From: WGAB01 sp964406105
Lineage (GTDB): Bacteria; Hydrothermota; Hydrothermia; WGAB01
Assembly: GCA_964406105.1 (NCBI GenBank)
Contig: CAYOQK010000067.1
Coordinates: 1-24,260 of the forward strand
Length of the DNA: 24,260 bases
Direction of reading: 5' to 3'
Shown: piece after piece, positions 1 to 8,756 of the stretch
Numbering within the stretch: the stretch's first letter is position 1
Layout: each line of letters begins with the position of its first letter
The notes under the pieces: model-generated
Seen by the model: the letters and a program-made list of their open reading frames with translations, nothing else
Database searches by the model: none
What the model was told of the DNA's origin: nothing
Position numbers and translations under genes: made by a program

Positions 1-1058
1 GGGGTTTCCTCAGGTGTGGCTTCGTGGTACCGCTGCATAAAAGCACGGCTCAGGCCTCGCTGTCCCACCAGGCGGAATCTCCCCTCTTCTTCCAGGAAAC
101 AGGCGAGTTTGAAGGCCCCAGTGAGTTCGCTCAGAAGATCAAAGGCCTCCTCCAGGATCTCTTCTCGGGGGGCCCCCTGGAGGGCTCGTGAGAAGAGGAT
201 CTGCATCCGATGAAGGAGTTCCTGTAGGGCACGGGCTTCCTCTGCCACTTTAACGTATCGCCACGTTCGCCCCAATCCTCGGGCTAAGGTTTCCAGGAAC
301 CTGCGCTCTCTGCCTGTGAAACGGGATCGCCGTGCCCCAAAAACCACACCCAATACCCCTCCTGGATCCCAAACCGGCAGGATAAACGCGTGGTGCTCTT
401 TGAGCAGAGGGCGCAGTTGTTCCCGGAGTTCCTCAGAGAAGAAAGGCAGATCCTCCATGAACCTCCACGCCGCAAGGAATCTGGGCCTGCGAGCCTTGAT
501 GCTTTGGGTTAAGGGATGCTGCGGGTATTGTTCTACCTCTAAGTAAGCAAGATCGGTGTGGAAACCCACTCGTTCTTGGAACACCCGTTGGATCTCGGAT
601 ACGCGGCTGTCCACCCGCCGCACCCTCAGCACGCGACCCTCCAAGAGGTCAAAGGTGTGGACCAGTTCAATGTTCAGCAGGTTCATCAGCCGTTCGTGCA
701 GGAGTTTGTGGAAGGTGCTAAATCGGGCGACCTCCTGGAGGTCTTTCATGAAATGGCCCAACTGGTGCATGATCCAGCAAAAGTCCTGCTGCTGCTTCAA
801 GGCGTGGATCAGACTCTGGATCTCCTGGAGATTCACCGAATGGAAAGCTGGACGGGCAATGAGCACCAAGGTACGATCCCGGGTGATTGGGATCATCAGA
901 ATTTCTTTGGCATCCCGGCGTTCCAAAACCGGTTGGCGAAGGGAAAGAGGACGTACTTCCACCTCCACAGGATGCTCCTCCTGGACCAGGAGATCCATGA
1001 GACGGAGCAGCAGGTCAGTACGTTCCTTTTTCCGCTTTGCCGATTTCCCCTTGCCCAT
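1..1058 (-). CDS. Tandem GAF-domain protein, 3'-truncated by the window edge
   Basis: This minus-strand frame is open from the ATG at 1056-1058 to the left edge, giving 352 visible codons with no stop. The start is constrained because an in-frame TGA at 1074-1076, the addA stop, lies five codons upstream. No good Shine-Dalgarno is visible in the 15-nt gap. The N-terminus is very basic (MGKGKSAKRKKER). A first GAF-like domain covers about residues 115-290 and ends with the typical GVVFGARRSRFTGRERRFL segment. A helical linker follows, and a second GAF begins near residue 300 (LLSELTGAFKLACFLEEE). GAF domains bind small ligands or act in signalling and dimerisation, but no ligand can be deduced here. 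The output domain (kinase, GGDEF or none) lies outside the window. Its position directly behind addB-addA suggests co-transcription. The family call is fairly secure and the function is unknown. Confidence 0.75.
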   Translation of the reverse strand, partial: MGKGKSAKRKKERTDLLLRLMDLLVQEEHPVEVEVRPLSLRQPVLERRDAKEILMIPITRDRTLVLIARPAFHSVNLQEIQSLIHALKQQQDFCWIMHQLGHFMKDLQEVARFSTFHKLLHERLMNLLNIELVHTFDLLEGRVLRVRRVDSRVSEIQRVFQERVGFHTDLAYLEVEQYPQHPLTQSIKARRPRFLAAWRFMEDLPFFSEELREQLRPLLKEHHAFILPVWDPGGVLGVVFGARRSRFTGRERRFLETLARGLGRTWRYVKVAEEARALQELLHRMQILFSRALQGAPREEILEEAFDLLSELTGAFKLACFLEEEGRFRLVGQRGLSRAFMQRYHEATPEET

Positions 1059-1073
1059 CGTTCGGGGTTTTTG

Positions 1074-3992
1074 TCAATGATACAGGTCGGAAAGGGGAAC
1101 CACGTCGCCGGTGGCGGTGAACACCAAGAACGCCTGTACCGGCAGGCCGAACAGGTGAGAAAGGGCACGCTGATAGACCCGCACCTGGGGCGCATAGCGG
1201 TCTACCAGAGACCGCGTTTCCTCTGGCGATCCTATGGGATGGGTTTTGAAGTCGTAGACCTCCAAGTGGTCGGGGAACCAAAGCACGAGATCAGCACGGC
1301 CCACCACCGACTCTGGATCCCGGAGCCAAACCGGGAACTCTGCGGACCGCCGTTCAGCCTGCAGGGCCCGCTGTCCCACCGGGCCCCGTAGCACCCGTTG
1401 GACGTGTTCTAAGGCCTGCCAGACCTCAGCCTCAGAGGGCTGCAGTCGGTACCGGGCAAAGAGCTGACCAATGCGCTGAGAGAGTTCCAAATCGGTGGGA
1501 AACGCCTTGCGGACCAAGGCCTCCCGCAATACCTCGTGCACCACCCGGCCAAACACCTGGTCCCCGGGTTCCTCGGCTCGGCCCGTTCCCAAGTGTGAGG
1601 CTTCTTGGATCCTCGGCGACGGCTCCAAAGGCACCGGTTCGGGATGGCTGGGGCCTTGGAAAGGCGTGGTGGGCTCTGGCAAACTCGGCTGCCAAGGGGG
1701 GAGGGGGGCGGGAACCGGACCCCGCAGGTACACGAGTTTCTCTTGCTTTTCCAACGCCTGGAGAGGTTCTGTGGGGTTTTGCAGGACCTGGATCAGATCC
1801 TTGATAGAGGGTGTGATAGAGGAGAGGTTCTTTCCCTTGGGGAAACTCACCATCAGGTAGTCGCGGGCCCGGGTAAGGGCCACGTAGAGCAGGCGGTAGG
1901 TTTCCCACTGTTCAATCTCTTTGGCCTGTTGTGGGTCGCGGAGGCGCACCTGGTATCGCCCATCGGGGGTTAGGACCTCTTCAAACTGGAGCCTTAAGGT
2001 GTCGGCGAGCCCTCCGGAACCTCCGATCCCCCAGGTGCCTGTGGGTATTACCACCACGGGCCACTCCAGGCCCTTGGCGCTGTGCACCGTGAGGATCCGC
2101 ACGGCGTCTTTCCCGGCATGAAGGGTGGGAGGAGCCTTGAGGAACTCCTCACGTCGTTCCGCAATCTCGTGCCACAGGGTGCCTTCCCGATCGGCCTGTC
2201 GGATCCGTTCCAACACCCGCAACACCCAGCGGTACTCGTCCAAACCCTGGATCCCCTGGAAGAAGCCCAGATCTTGGAGCATGCGCCACAGCACTTGGGC
2301 GAAGGGCTCCTGATCCCGGAGTTGAACATAGGGGCTCAACATCTCCAACACCTGTTCCGGTTCGCGAGAACCCAATCTCTGCTGCAGAAACGCCTTCCGC
2401 TGCTCCTCGGACACCAGGGAACTGGCCACGAGGCTCGCGGAGAGCAGGGGATCCTCGGGCTTGCCCAGGAGACCGATCAGCGTACGCAGGATCCGGAGCG
2501 CCGGGGGAGGGGCAATGTCCCTTCCCGATTCCAGGACCACGGGGATCCCAGCCCCTTGGAGGGTGTCCAGGTACAGGTCAATGTCCGTGTGGTTTCGCAC
2601 AAGGATGGCCACGTCGCTGGGGGTCACGGCACGAGGGGTTTCCTGCCCAGGGGGAACCACGGGCCAGCCTTCTTCCAAGATTTGACGGATCCACTGGGCC
2701 AAGGCTCGGGCCTCCAGAGGGCGGTACTCGGAGATTCTGCAGTTTTGCTTCTCTTTCTTGTTGTTCCCCTGGGTTTCCCAGGGGCCTGAGACCTCGCGGA
2801 GAACCACACGGCCCGGGAACGGTGCCCGCCGGTGGGCCTCAAAGGGCACGTAATGAAACTCGCCTTCTTCAAGGGGCAGGCTCGCAAACACAGCGTTCAC
2901 AAAGTCCACGATGGCCGGCAGGCTGCGGAAGTTCTCCCGCACCTGCACCCACCGGAACCGGTCTCGGTACATCTCCTCCTGGGCCAGGTCCTCCAGGGCG
3001 CGGCGAAACACCTCCACGTTGGCATTGCGGAACGCATAGATGGACTGATTCTCATCGCCCACGATGAACAGGGTGGGATCCAGGCCCTGTTCGGCCTTGG
3101 CCCCCCAGCCGGAACGCCACTCCTCGGTGAGTTTCCGCAGAATGGCCCATTGAAACAGGTTGGTGTCTTGGAATTCGTCCACCAACAGGTGATCGGTGGT
3201 TTCGTCAAAGGCCTCCAACACCAGGGACCAATGCTTGCCCTCCTCAAACTCCTCAAAGATCAGGTGGTAGGCCAAGAGCTCCATGTCGTTGTAGGTAATC
3301 AGGTTCTCGCGTTCCTTGGCCTCCCGAAGGTCCTGCACCAAGGGGCGGAGATGGGGCCAGGAGTACCGTTTGGGGGTCCTTCCCCCCCTGCCGCCGCTGT
3401 TCTGACCAATGTACTCCGGTTCCTCTTGCCAAAACTCACTCAAGAACAGCAGGCGATCCAGGATCGTTTTGAGGTCCTTGATGAGTTCCTCGTAGCGGCC
3501 CTGGGTGGCGTGATGGATGAGAAACCTGTACCACGGGCTTTCGGGGTTCAAGATCCCCTGCGCCACGCGCTGGCGAATCCAGGTTTCCATCCAGGTATCT
3601 GCGGATTCCAGCACCTGCATGTCCGGTGGACGGTTCAGAAACTCGGCGAACCGTCGGATCAAGTCCAGGAAAAAGGAGTGCATCGTTTGCACCCGGAGGT
3701 CCTGGATCCTGTGCCGGACCTTTTGGTACAACTCGGGCCGATGTTCGCGCAGCTGCTGCAGGATACGTGCTCTCATCTCGGTGGCAGCGTTCCGCGTGTA
3801 GGTGATGGCCAGAAGGTGCCGAAGCACTCGGGCCGGATCCTGCGCTGCAGCCACCAGAGCCAGGTATCGTTGGGTGAGCACCGAGGTCTTGCCGGAGCCG
3901 GCAGGAGCCGAAAAGAACACCACATGACGAGGGTTCACCGCTTCGCTGCGATCCTGGACCGCTTGCACTGGCATCGGGTTACGCTTGGGCAT
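1074..3992 (-). CDS. addA: AddA-like UvrD-family helicase with C-terminal PD-(D/E)XK nuclease
   Basis: Helicase-nuclease subunit of an AddAB (RecBCD-type) complex that unwinds and resects DNA ends for homologous recombination. All superfamily-1A helicase motifs are readable: Walker A APAGSGKTS (about residues 29-37), DEFQDTN (272-278), VGDENQSIY (311-319), TVHSAKGLEW (635-644) and YVALTRAR (703-710). The C-terminal nuclease keeps its metal-binding set in GRAD (898-901) and DFKT (D914, K916), followed by a QxxxY segment. The 972 residues are fewer than in Bacillus AddA (over 1,200), so accessory regions are reduced. I chose the ATG at 3990-3992 rather than one at 4043 because GGGAGGT (complement of 4001-4007) sits 8-9 nt upstream, and because it reduces the overlap with addB from 65 to 14 bp. 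The overlap implies translational coupling. UvrD-like helicase is certain; AddA rather than another fused type rests on the partner gene. Confidence 0.93.
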   Translation of the reverse strand: MPKRNPMPVQAVQDRSEAVNPRHVVFFSAPAGSGKTSVLTQRYLALVAAAQDPARVLRHLLAITYTRNAATEMRARILQQLREHRPELYQKVRHRIQDLRVQTMHSFFLDLIRRFAEFLNRPPDMQVLESADTWMETWIRQRVAQGILNPESPWYRFLIHHATQGRYEELIKDLKTILDRLLFLSEFWQEEPEYIGQNSGGRGGRTPKRYSWPHLRPLVQDLREAKERENLITYNDMELLAYHLIFEEFEEGKHWSLVLEAFDETTDHLLVDEFQDTNLFQWAILRKLTEEWRSGWGAKAEQGLDPTLFIVGDENQSIYAFRNANVEVFRRALEDLAQEEMYRDRFRWVQVRENFRSLPAIVDFVNAVFASLPLEEGEFHYVPFEAHRRAPFPGRVVLREVSGPWETQGNNKKEKQNCRISEYRPLEARALAQWIRQILEEGWPVVPPGQETPRAVTPSDVAILVRNHTDIDLYLDTLQGAGIPVVLESGRDIAPPPALRILRTLIGLLGKPEDPLLSASLVASSLVSEEQRKAFLQQRLGSREPEQVLEMLSPYVQLRDQEPFAQVLWRMLQDLGFFQGIQGLDEYRWVLRVLERIRQADREGTLWHEIAERREEFLKAPPTLHAGKDAVRILTVHSAKGLEWPVVVIPTGTWGIGGSGGLADTLRLQFEEVLTPDGRYQVRLRDPQQAKEIEQWETYRLLYVALTRARDYLMVSFPKGKNLSSITPSIKDLIQVLQNPTEPLQALEKQEKLVYLRGPVPAPLPPWQPSLPEPTTPFQGPSHPEPVPLEPSPRIQEASHLGTGRAEEPGDQVFGRVVHEVLREALVRKAFPTDLELSQRIGQLFARYRLQPSEAEVWQALEHVQRVLRGPVGQRALQAERRSAEFPVWLRDPESVVGRADLVLWFPDHLEVYDFKTHPIGSPEETRSLVDRYAPQVRVYQRALSHLFGLPVQAFLVFTATGDVVPLSDLYH

Positions 3993-6729
3993 AGGGACAC
4001 ACCTCCCGGAAGGCACAACTCCGGCAGTTCCATCTGTTGGCACGGGGAGGGAACTCGGCCTGGAGCAGTTGCTGGATCAGTTCCTTGGTCTGTTCCAGCC
4101 CCTTTTCCAGGTTGGCATGCACGTCGGAGGCATTTGGATCCCCTTTGTTGAGGATTCTGGCATTTTTGACCAATTTCTCAGGGTCGCCGACGTACAGGAT
4201 TTGGGGCAGGAGCGGGGTGGCGCCTCCCTCTTGCTTCAAGGCCTCGGTGTAAAGAAGCACCTGAAGGCTATGGGATGCCTGGGGATTCTTGGATTTCCCG
4301 GTTTTGTAGTCCAGTACCCGGAAACGCTGGCCATCCCGGTCCACCCGGTCCACTCGGCCGGTGAGCGTCAGGTCAAACTCTGGAAAGGCCAAACGTACAG
4401 GGAGCTCCAAGGCATCAGGCCACAGGTTCTCCTGAACCTCCTGAACCAGGTGGTCGTAGAGAGCCTGAACCGGGCTCAAGGAACGATGCCGGAGAAACTC
4501 CTGGATTCCCTGGGCTCTGGGAGTGTCCTGCAGCAGGGTTTCCACCTGAGCCTCGTACTGTGCCCGGAACTCCTCCAGGGAGGGAAGACGCCCTGGGAAC
4601 TCTTCCCGAAGCCGTTGAAACACCCGGCGAAGCAGCGTGTGGAACCACGTGCCCTCGTCCACATAGGGCAAAAGCGACCGTTGTGGTGGCCGAGGAAGTT
4701 CCAGGATCTGCTCTAAGAACACCTGATAGGCGCAGGAGTCGGCCAACTGGGTCAAGGTGGTGATCTTCAACTCGCGGTGGCGGCGATCCAGCCACGCCTG
4801 GAGGTCTTGGGGGGTGGGGGAGAAGGGGTGAACCTTTAGGACGGTGGGCGTGTGCAACTGGGCCTCGGCTGGTGACAGGGCCCCCCGGGCGTACACCTGA
4901 TGCGGCAACCGAAGTGGGGGAGGCCAGGGGAAAACCTGGTCGGCGAACAGGGTGGGCAGCACGGGCCGGCCCTGGTCATCGGTTTGGCTGTAGGACACCA
5001 CCACCCGCTGGAAGGGGGCCTGTAGGAGCAGCTGGAAACGGTACTCCTGTTCCTGGGCCACCTGCTCCTCGGTGGGCATCTCCAGGGCCTGCCGTACTCG
5101 GTGGGGCAGGTAGCGGTCCAGCAGGCCAGCGGAGGGCAGGCGGTGTTCGGAGGCGTCCACGAAGTACAGAAGATCGCCTTCAAAGGCCTGGGCTTCGGCC
5201 ATTCCCATGAGGTGCACCGGGTGCTCTGGTTCGGGCCGATCTGGATCCGGTAGCCGGGTGTTCTGCAGCAGGGTTTGCCACAGGGTTAGGAACTCCGAGG
5301 CCGGCAATTGGGGCGATCGGAGCCGGGGTTCCACACGCTCTAAGGTGTGCAGGGCCAGCGCGAAGGCCTGCTCCACCTCTGGGGGCATGTCCTGGGTGAA
5401 CTGCTGCAGGAACCGGCGAACCATGCTTACCCATTGGGCCAGGGGTTGGGTTTCCCCCTGGGCCAAGGGGGCCAGCAGGGTTTTCAATCGCTGCATGAGG
5501 TCTTCTATCCGTTTTCGGTCCTCTGGAGCCAGCGGTTGGTAGGGCAGATGCCCCTCCAGCAGGATCACCGAGATGCGATCCCGGAGGATGCGCTGCAAGG
5601 CCCCCCGATGCTCCACCCGAAAGTGAGGACTGGACACGAGGGCCTCAAACGTGTCGGTGGGGAATCCGCGGAGAACGGCCTGGGTGGCCAGGTGCCAGAG
5701 CCGGGCCCAAGGGGTGTGGGACAGGGGATCTCCGGTGTACACCACCACGTTCAAGCCGTACTCATGGAACACCTGGCGCAACACGGGTAAAAGGTCGTAC
5801 AGGGAAGGGGCCACGATGCCGATGCGCAGAGGGGTGTCTCCTTGCATCTCCAGGGTTTTGATCTCGCGGGCCATCTCCCGCAGTTCGTCCACTTGGGCTG
5901 CATAGGCGCGGCCCTCCACTTCGGGTTGGCGGACGGCCTCCAAGGAGACCACCGTAGCACCGAGGGCCTGCCGGAGCAACTTGAGAAACGGGGGGTCGGA
6001 GAAGGGAGGGGCTACGGGCACAAGGGCCCACACTGCCACCCCCTGTTGCAGGGCTTCCTCTATGATGCGATGGAGTACCCGCCGAAGGAGGGGGGATAGG
6101 GTCCCCATCCCCTGGAACACAAGGAACCGAAAGGGCAAAGCCCGTTCCTGAGGATGCTCCAGGAGCCAGAGCAGGGCCTCGGGGAAGTCCACCGTGCCGG
6201 TTTCTTGGAGTCGCTGCCGATAGGCCTCCAGTAAGTCCACCACCGCCTGGGCACGGCGGGCCACATGGGGGTAGGTGCCGATCTCGTCTTCTATGGTTTT
6301 GCGCAGGTCTTCAGGAGACCGTTCAAAGGCCCAGAGCCGCAGGTCATCCAGCACTCGCAGGATCTGGCGAGCCTGGGGAAGCCGGATTCGCTCTTGCTTT
6401 AGGAGCAGGGAAGACCAACGGTCTGGATCCTGCAGGAGCACATCGGCGAGGATCAGGGTGCGTTCTTCCTCGGAGAGGGGCACCAGGGTCTCTGGCAACA
6501 GGCTCAAAAGCCAGTCCTCCAAAGGCATTTGCCGGGGAGGCACCAGGGCCGAGCCAGGAGTGGTTTCCATCAGCACCCTGCGGTTATTTCGGATGTGGGC
6601 ACGATGGGGCGTGAGGATCCCCACGTCCGAAAAGTCAGGCGAGGGATGGCGTTCCACGATTTCCCGCCAAAGGGGCCGAAGACTTCGGGGAGCCCCCGCT
6701 CCTGCCACAAACACCCGCAGGTTCCTCAT
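3979..6729 (-). CDS. addB: AddB-like nuclease subunit with degenerate helicase domain and Fe-S nuclease
   Basis: Partner of AddA in DNA-end processing. The 916-residue protein starts where an SF1 helicase Walker A would lie, but the segment reads VFVAGAGAPRS and has no GKT/S lysine, so ATP binding at this site is probably lost, as in RecC. Motifs such as GILTPHRAH and ALPFRFLVFQGM show the remnant helicase fold. The C-terminal PD-(D/E)XK nuclease is intact: WFHTLL, GRVDRVD (D794), LDYKTGK (D807, K809) and QVLLY. One Cys upstream of the nuclease (C666) and three at the C-terminus (C902, C905, C911) match the four-cysteine [4Fe-4S] clasp known from AddB and Cas4-like nucleases. It is shorter than Bacillus AddB (about 1,160 residues). 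The ATG has no Shine-Dalgarno and lies 10 nt downstream of a TATAAT box, suggesting a leaderless mRNA. Confidence 0.9.
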   Translation of the reverse strand: MRNLRVFVAGAGAPRSLRPLWREIVERHPSPDFSDVGILTPHRAHIRNNRRVLMETTPGSALVPPRQMPLEDWLLSLLPETLVPLSEEERTLILADVLLQDPDRWSSLLLKQERIRLPQARQILRVLDDLRLWAFERSPEDLRKTIEDEIGTYPHVARRAQAVVDLLEAYRQRLQETGTVDFPEALLWLLEHPQERALPFRFLVFQGMGTLSPLLRRVLHRIIEEALQQGVAVWALVPVAPPFSDPPFLKLLRQALGATVVSLEAVRQPEVEGRAYAAQVDELREMAREIKTLEMQGDTPLRIGIVAPSLYDLLPVLRQVFHEYGLNVVVYTGDPLSHTPWARLWHLATQAVLRGFPTDTFEALVSSPHFRVEHRGALQRILRDRISVILLEGHLPYQPLAPEDRKRIEDLMQRLKTLLAPLAQGETQPLAQWVSMVRRFLQQFTQDMPPEVEQAFALALHTLERVEPRLRSPQLPASEFLTLWQTLLQNTRLPDPDRPEPEHPVHLMGMAEAQAFEGDLLYFVDASEHRLPSAGLLDRYLPHRVRQALEMPTEEQVAQEQEYRFQLLLQAPFQRVVVSYSQTDDQGRPVLPTLFADQVFPWPPPLRLPHQVYARGALSPAEAQLHTPTVLKVHPFSPTPQDLQAWLDRRHRELKITTLTQLADSCAYQVFLEQILELPRPPQRSLLPYVDEGTWFHTLLRRVFQRLREEFPGRLPSLEEFRAQYEAQVETLLQDTPRAQGIQEFLRHRSLSPVQALYDHLVQEVQENLWPDALELPVRLAFPEFDLTLTGRVDRVDRDGQRFRVLDYKTGKSKNPQASHSLQVLLYTEALKQEGGATPLLPQILYVGDPEKLVKNARILNKGDPNASDVHANLEKGLEQTKELIQQLLQAEFPPRANRWNCRSCAFREVCPYAQA

Positions 6730-6738
6730 CTCGGCAAG

Positions 6739-6744
6739 ATTATA
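6739..6744 (-). promoter_or_regulatory. -10 box TATAAT for the addBA-GAF operon
   Basis: A perfect minus-strand TATAAT ends 9 nt before the addB ATG (6729). Transcription would start at or next to the start codon, and no Shine-Dalgarno is present. No good -35 hexamer lies 16-18 bp upstream. Instead a perfect 10-bp palindrome, GTTCCGGAAC (6767-6776), covers the edge of that region. The call rests on the hexamer and its repeated placement at other operon heads in this window. Confidence 0.55.
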
Positions 6745-6766
6745 CGGCGAGCCCCATTCCGCCGGT

Positions 6767-6776
6767 GTTCCGGAAC
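6767..6776. promoter_or_regulatory. 10-bp palindrome, possible operator in the addB-lipB divergent promoter region
   Basis: GTTCCGGAAC is a perfect palindrome lying about 22 bp upstream of the addB TATAAT, around the expected -35 zone. It could be an operator for the repair operon, but a 10-bp palindrome can occur by chance and no second copy was noticed. Confidence 0.2.
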
Positions 6777-6783
6777 TCAGAAA

Positions 6784-6808
6784 CCCAAGGGGTGCCCCAA
6801 CCCCTGGG
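6784..6808. repeat. Inverted repeat (9-bp stem, one bulge) between addB and lipB
   Basis: CCC plus AGGGGT pairs with ACCCCT plus GGG around a 6-nt loop, with a single bulged A at 6787. It lies between the two divergent promoters and has no T-tract on either side, so it is not an intrinsic terminator. It could be an operator or have no function. Confidence 0.3.
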
Positions 6809-6870
6809 AACCCGCGGACGGACCCGAAGCCCCCGGTGGCCCCACTCTTTTGGAAACTTCGCCTGGGCCC

Positions 6871-6901
6871 TTGAGGAGCCCGTGTGAGACACCTGTAAAA
6901 T
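6871..6901 (+). promoter_or_regulatory. Promoter of the lipB-acd-fakAB operon, probably leaderless
   Basis: TAAAAT (6896-6901) resembles a -10 box and ends 7 nt before the lipB ATG at 6909. TTGAGG (6871-6876) is a possible -35 box with a rather long 19-bp spacer. There is no Shine-Dalgarno before lipB, in keeping with a transcript that starts at the start codon. The -10 assignment is better supported than the -35. Confidence 0.5.
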
Positions 6902-6908
6902 AACGCCG

Positions 6909-7583
6909 ATGCGCAAGGGCTACGTCCTTTCCCTGGGCCGCATGCCCTATCTGGAGGCCTGGGATCTTCAGAAACGTTTGCATCGGCTGCGGGTACAGGA
7001 TCGCATTCCCGACACCCTGATCCTCCTGGAACACGATCCGGTCATCACCTTAGGACGTCAAGGAAAGGAGGAGAACATCCACGTGGCCCCGGAGTTCCTG
7101 GCGTCCCAAGGGGTGCCCGTGGTTCGGGTGGAACGGGGCGGGGATGTCACCTACCACGGCCCCGGGCAACTGGTGGGCTACCTGTTCTTCAAACTCCGCG
7201 ATTCCCTTACCCGGGTGCGGCACCTGATCCTGGCACTGGAAGAGGCGCTCATCTACGCCTTGGCCACCTATGGGATCTCGGCAGCCAAGGATCCGGAGTA
7301 CATCGGCGTGTTTGTGGAACAAGACAAGATCGCAGCCATCGGGGTGGCCGTACACCAACGGGTGTCGTTCCACGGGTTTGCCCTCAACGTGCAGCCGAAC
7401 CTGGAACACTTCCGCTGGATCCTCCCCTGCGGCCTGCAGGATCGGGGCGTGACCAGCATGGAGGCACTGTTGGGGCATCCGGTTCCCCTTCCTGAAGTGG
7501 CCCAACGGGTGGTCCGGGGCATGGAGCAGGCCTTTGGCCTGGCGTTGGAACCCCACAGCCTGGAGGATCTTCCGCTGGAATAA
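6909..7583 (+). CDS. lipB: Octanoyltransferase (lipoyl(octanoyl) transferase)
   Basis: Transfers octanoyl groups from octanoyl-ACP to lipoyl-domain lysines in the cytoplasm, the first step of de novo lipoate synthesis. The 224 residues match the family length. The family signature RGGDVTYHGPGQ is complete, the catalytic cysteine is C174 in PCGLQDRG, and the catalytic lysine is K140 in DKIAAIGVAV. LipA and the lipoylated dehydrogenase complexes are not in the window. The gene heads a plus-strand operon: acyl-CoA dehydrogenase follows after 15 bp, then the fatty-acid kinase fusion, so all three act on acyl chains. The ATG has no Shine-Dalgarno and sits 7 nt after a TAAAAT box. Nothing in the sequence suggests inactivity. 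Confidence 0.96.
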   Translation: MRKGYVLSLGRMPYLEAWDLQKRLHRLRVQDRIPDTLILLEHDPVITLGRQGKEENIHVAPEFLASQGVPVVRVERGGDVTYHGPGQLVGYLFFKLRDSLTRVRHLILALEEALIYALATYGISAAKDPEYIGVFVEQDKIAAIGVAVHQRVSFHGFALNVQPNLEHFRWILPCGLQDRGVTSMEALLGHPVPLPEVAQRVVRGMEQAFGLALEPHSLEDLPLE

Positions 7584-7598
7584 AACAAGGAGGCCATC

Positions 7599-8756
7599 AT
7601 GCAGCAGGGTTTGGATTACGGGCTAACCGAGGAGCAAAGGAACCTGGCCCGGATGGCTCGGGAATTCGCTGAACGGTATATCCAGCCGATACGGGCGGAA
7701 CTGGACCGCGAGAGCCGGTACCCTCGCGAGATCATCCAAAAGATGGGCGAACAGGGGTTCTTTGAACTCTTTGTGCCCGAGGAGTACGGGGGCCAGGGGC
7801 TTTCCGTGTTGAACGCATGCCTCGTGGTGGAACATCTTTCCATCGTGGACGGTGGCACCGCCATCTCCTATGGCGTAACCGGTTTGGGTGCGATCCCTTT
7901 GGTGCTCTTTGGCAATGAGACGCAGAAACGGCGGTACCTGCCACCCCTGGCCCGGGGCGAGTATCAGGCGGCCTTTGCCCTCACCGAGCCCTGGGCAGGC
8001 TCCGACGCCAGCAACATCAAAACCACGGCCGTAAAGCAGGGGGACCGCTACATCCTCAATGGCCAAAAGAAGTTCATCACCAACGCCGGGGAGGCCGATT
8101 TCTACATCGTCATCGCCTCTACCCAGCCCGACCGCGGTGTGCGGGGGCTCTCGGCCTTCATTGTGGAAAAGGACTTTCCAGGCTTCCGCGTGGGCCGCGC
8201 GGAGGACAAAATGGGCATCCGAGCCTCGGTGCAACGGGAGATCTTCTTTGACAACGTGGAGGTGCCCGAGGAAAACCTGCTGGGCAAGGAGGGCCAGGGG
8301 TTCAAAGTGGCCATGATGACCCTGGACCGCTCCCGCCCCATCGTGGGCGCCCAAGCCCTGGGCATTGCACAGGGGGCCTTTGAAGAGGCGGTGAAGTACG
8401 CCAAACAGCGGGAACAGTTCGGAAGCCCCATCATCTCGTTCCAAGCCATCCAGTTCATGCTGGCCGACATGGCCATCCAAATTGAAGCCGCCCGAGCGCT
8501 GGTGTACAGCGTGGCCCGCTATATTGACTCCGGAGCCAAGAACATCTCCAAGGCTGCCGCCATGGCCAAAACCTTCGCCTCGGACGTGGCCATGCGGGTA
8601 ACCACCGATGCGGTACAGGTGTTCGGCGGCTACGGCTACATGCGCGAATTCCCGGTGGAAAAGTACATGCGGGACGCCAAGATCACCCAGATCTACGAGG
8701 GCACCAACCAGATCCAACGTTTGGTGATCGCCCGCGCCCTCATGCGGGAGTTCTGA
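7599..8756 (+). CDS. Acyl-CoA dehydrogenase
   Basis: FAD-dependent enzyme introducing the alpha-beta double bond in acyl-CoA and passing electrons to electron-transfer flavoprotein. The 385 residues equal the usual short- or medium-chain length. The N-terminal helical domain (LTEEQRNLARMAREFAERY) leads to the FAD/substrate motif FALTEPWAGSDASNIKTT. The C-terminal signature VFGGYGYMREFPVEKYMRDA is followed by QIYEGTNQIQ, in which E367 is at the position of the catalytic base of butyryl-CoA-type dehydrogenases. AAGGAGG lies about 7 nt before the ATG. No etfAB, thiolase or hydratase gene is nearby, so chain-length preference and direction are open. It is directly followed, with no spacer, by the fatty-acid kinase fusion. 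Confidence 0.95.
   Translation: MQQGLDYGLTEEQRNLARMAREFAERYIQPIRAELDRESRYPREIIQKMGEQGFFELFVPEEYGGQGLSVLNACLVVEHLSIVDGGTAISYGVTGLGAIPLVLFGNETQKRRYLPPLARGEYQAAFALTEPWAGSDASNIKTTAVKQGDRYILNGQKKFITNAGEADFYIVIASTQPDRGVRGLSAFIVEKDFPGFRVGRAEDKMGIRASVQREIFFDNVEVPEENLLGKEGQGFKVAMMTLDRSRPIVGAQALGIAQGAFEEAVKYAKQREQFGSPIISFQAIQFMLADMAIQIEAARALVYSVARYIDSGAKNISKAAAMAKTFASDVAMRVTTDAVQVFGGYGYMREFPVEKYMRDAKITQIYEGTNQIQRLVIARALMREF

Noticed and set aside
2832..4151. Open plus-strand frame of 439 codons opposite addA/addB, and a similar frame at 558-1391
   Set aside because: Low-complexity translations rich in H, G, P and Q with no domain; they lie opposite genes with clear motifs and arise from codon bias.
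6767..6776. GTTCCGGAAC as a LexA box
   Set aside because: It does not match the Bacillus (GAAC-N4-GTTC), E. coli (CTGT-N8-ACAG) or alphaproteobacterial (GTTC-N7-GTTC) LexA sites, so only an unnamed palindrome is reported.
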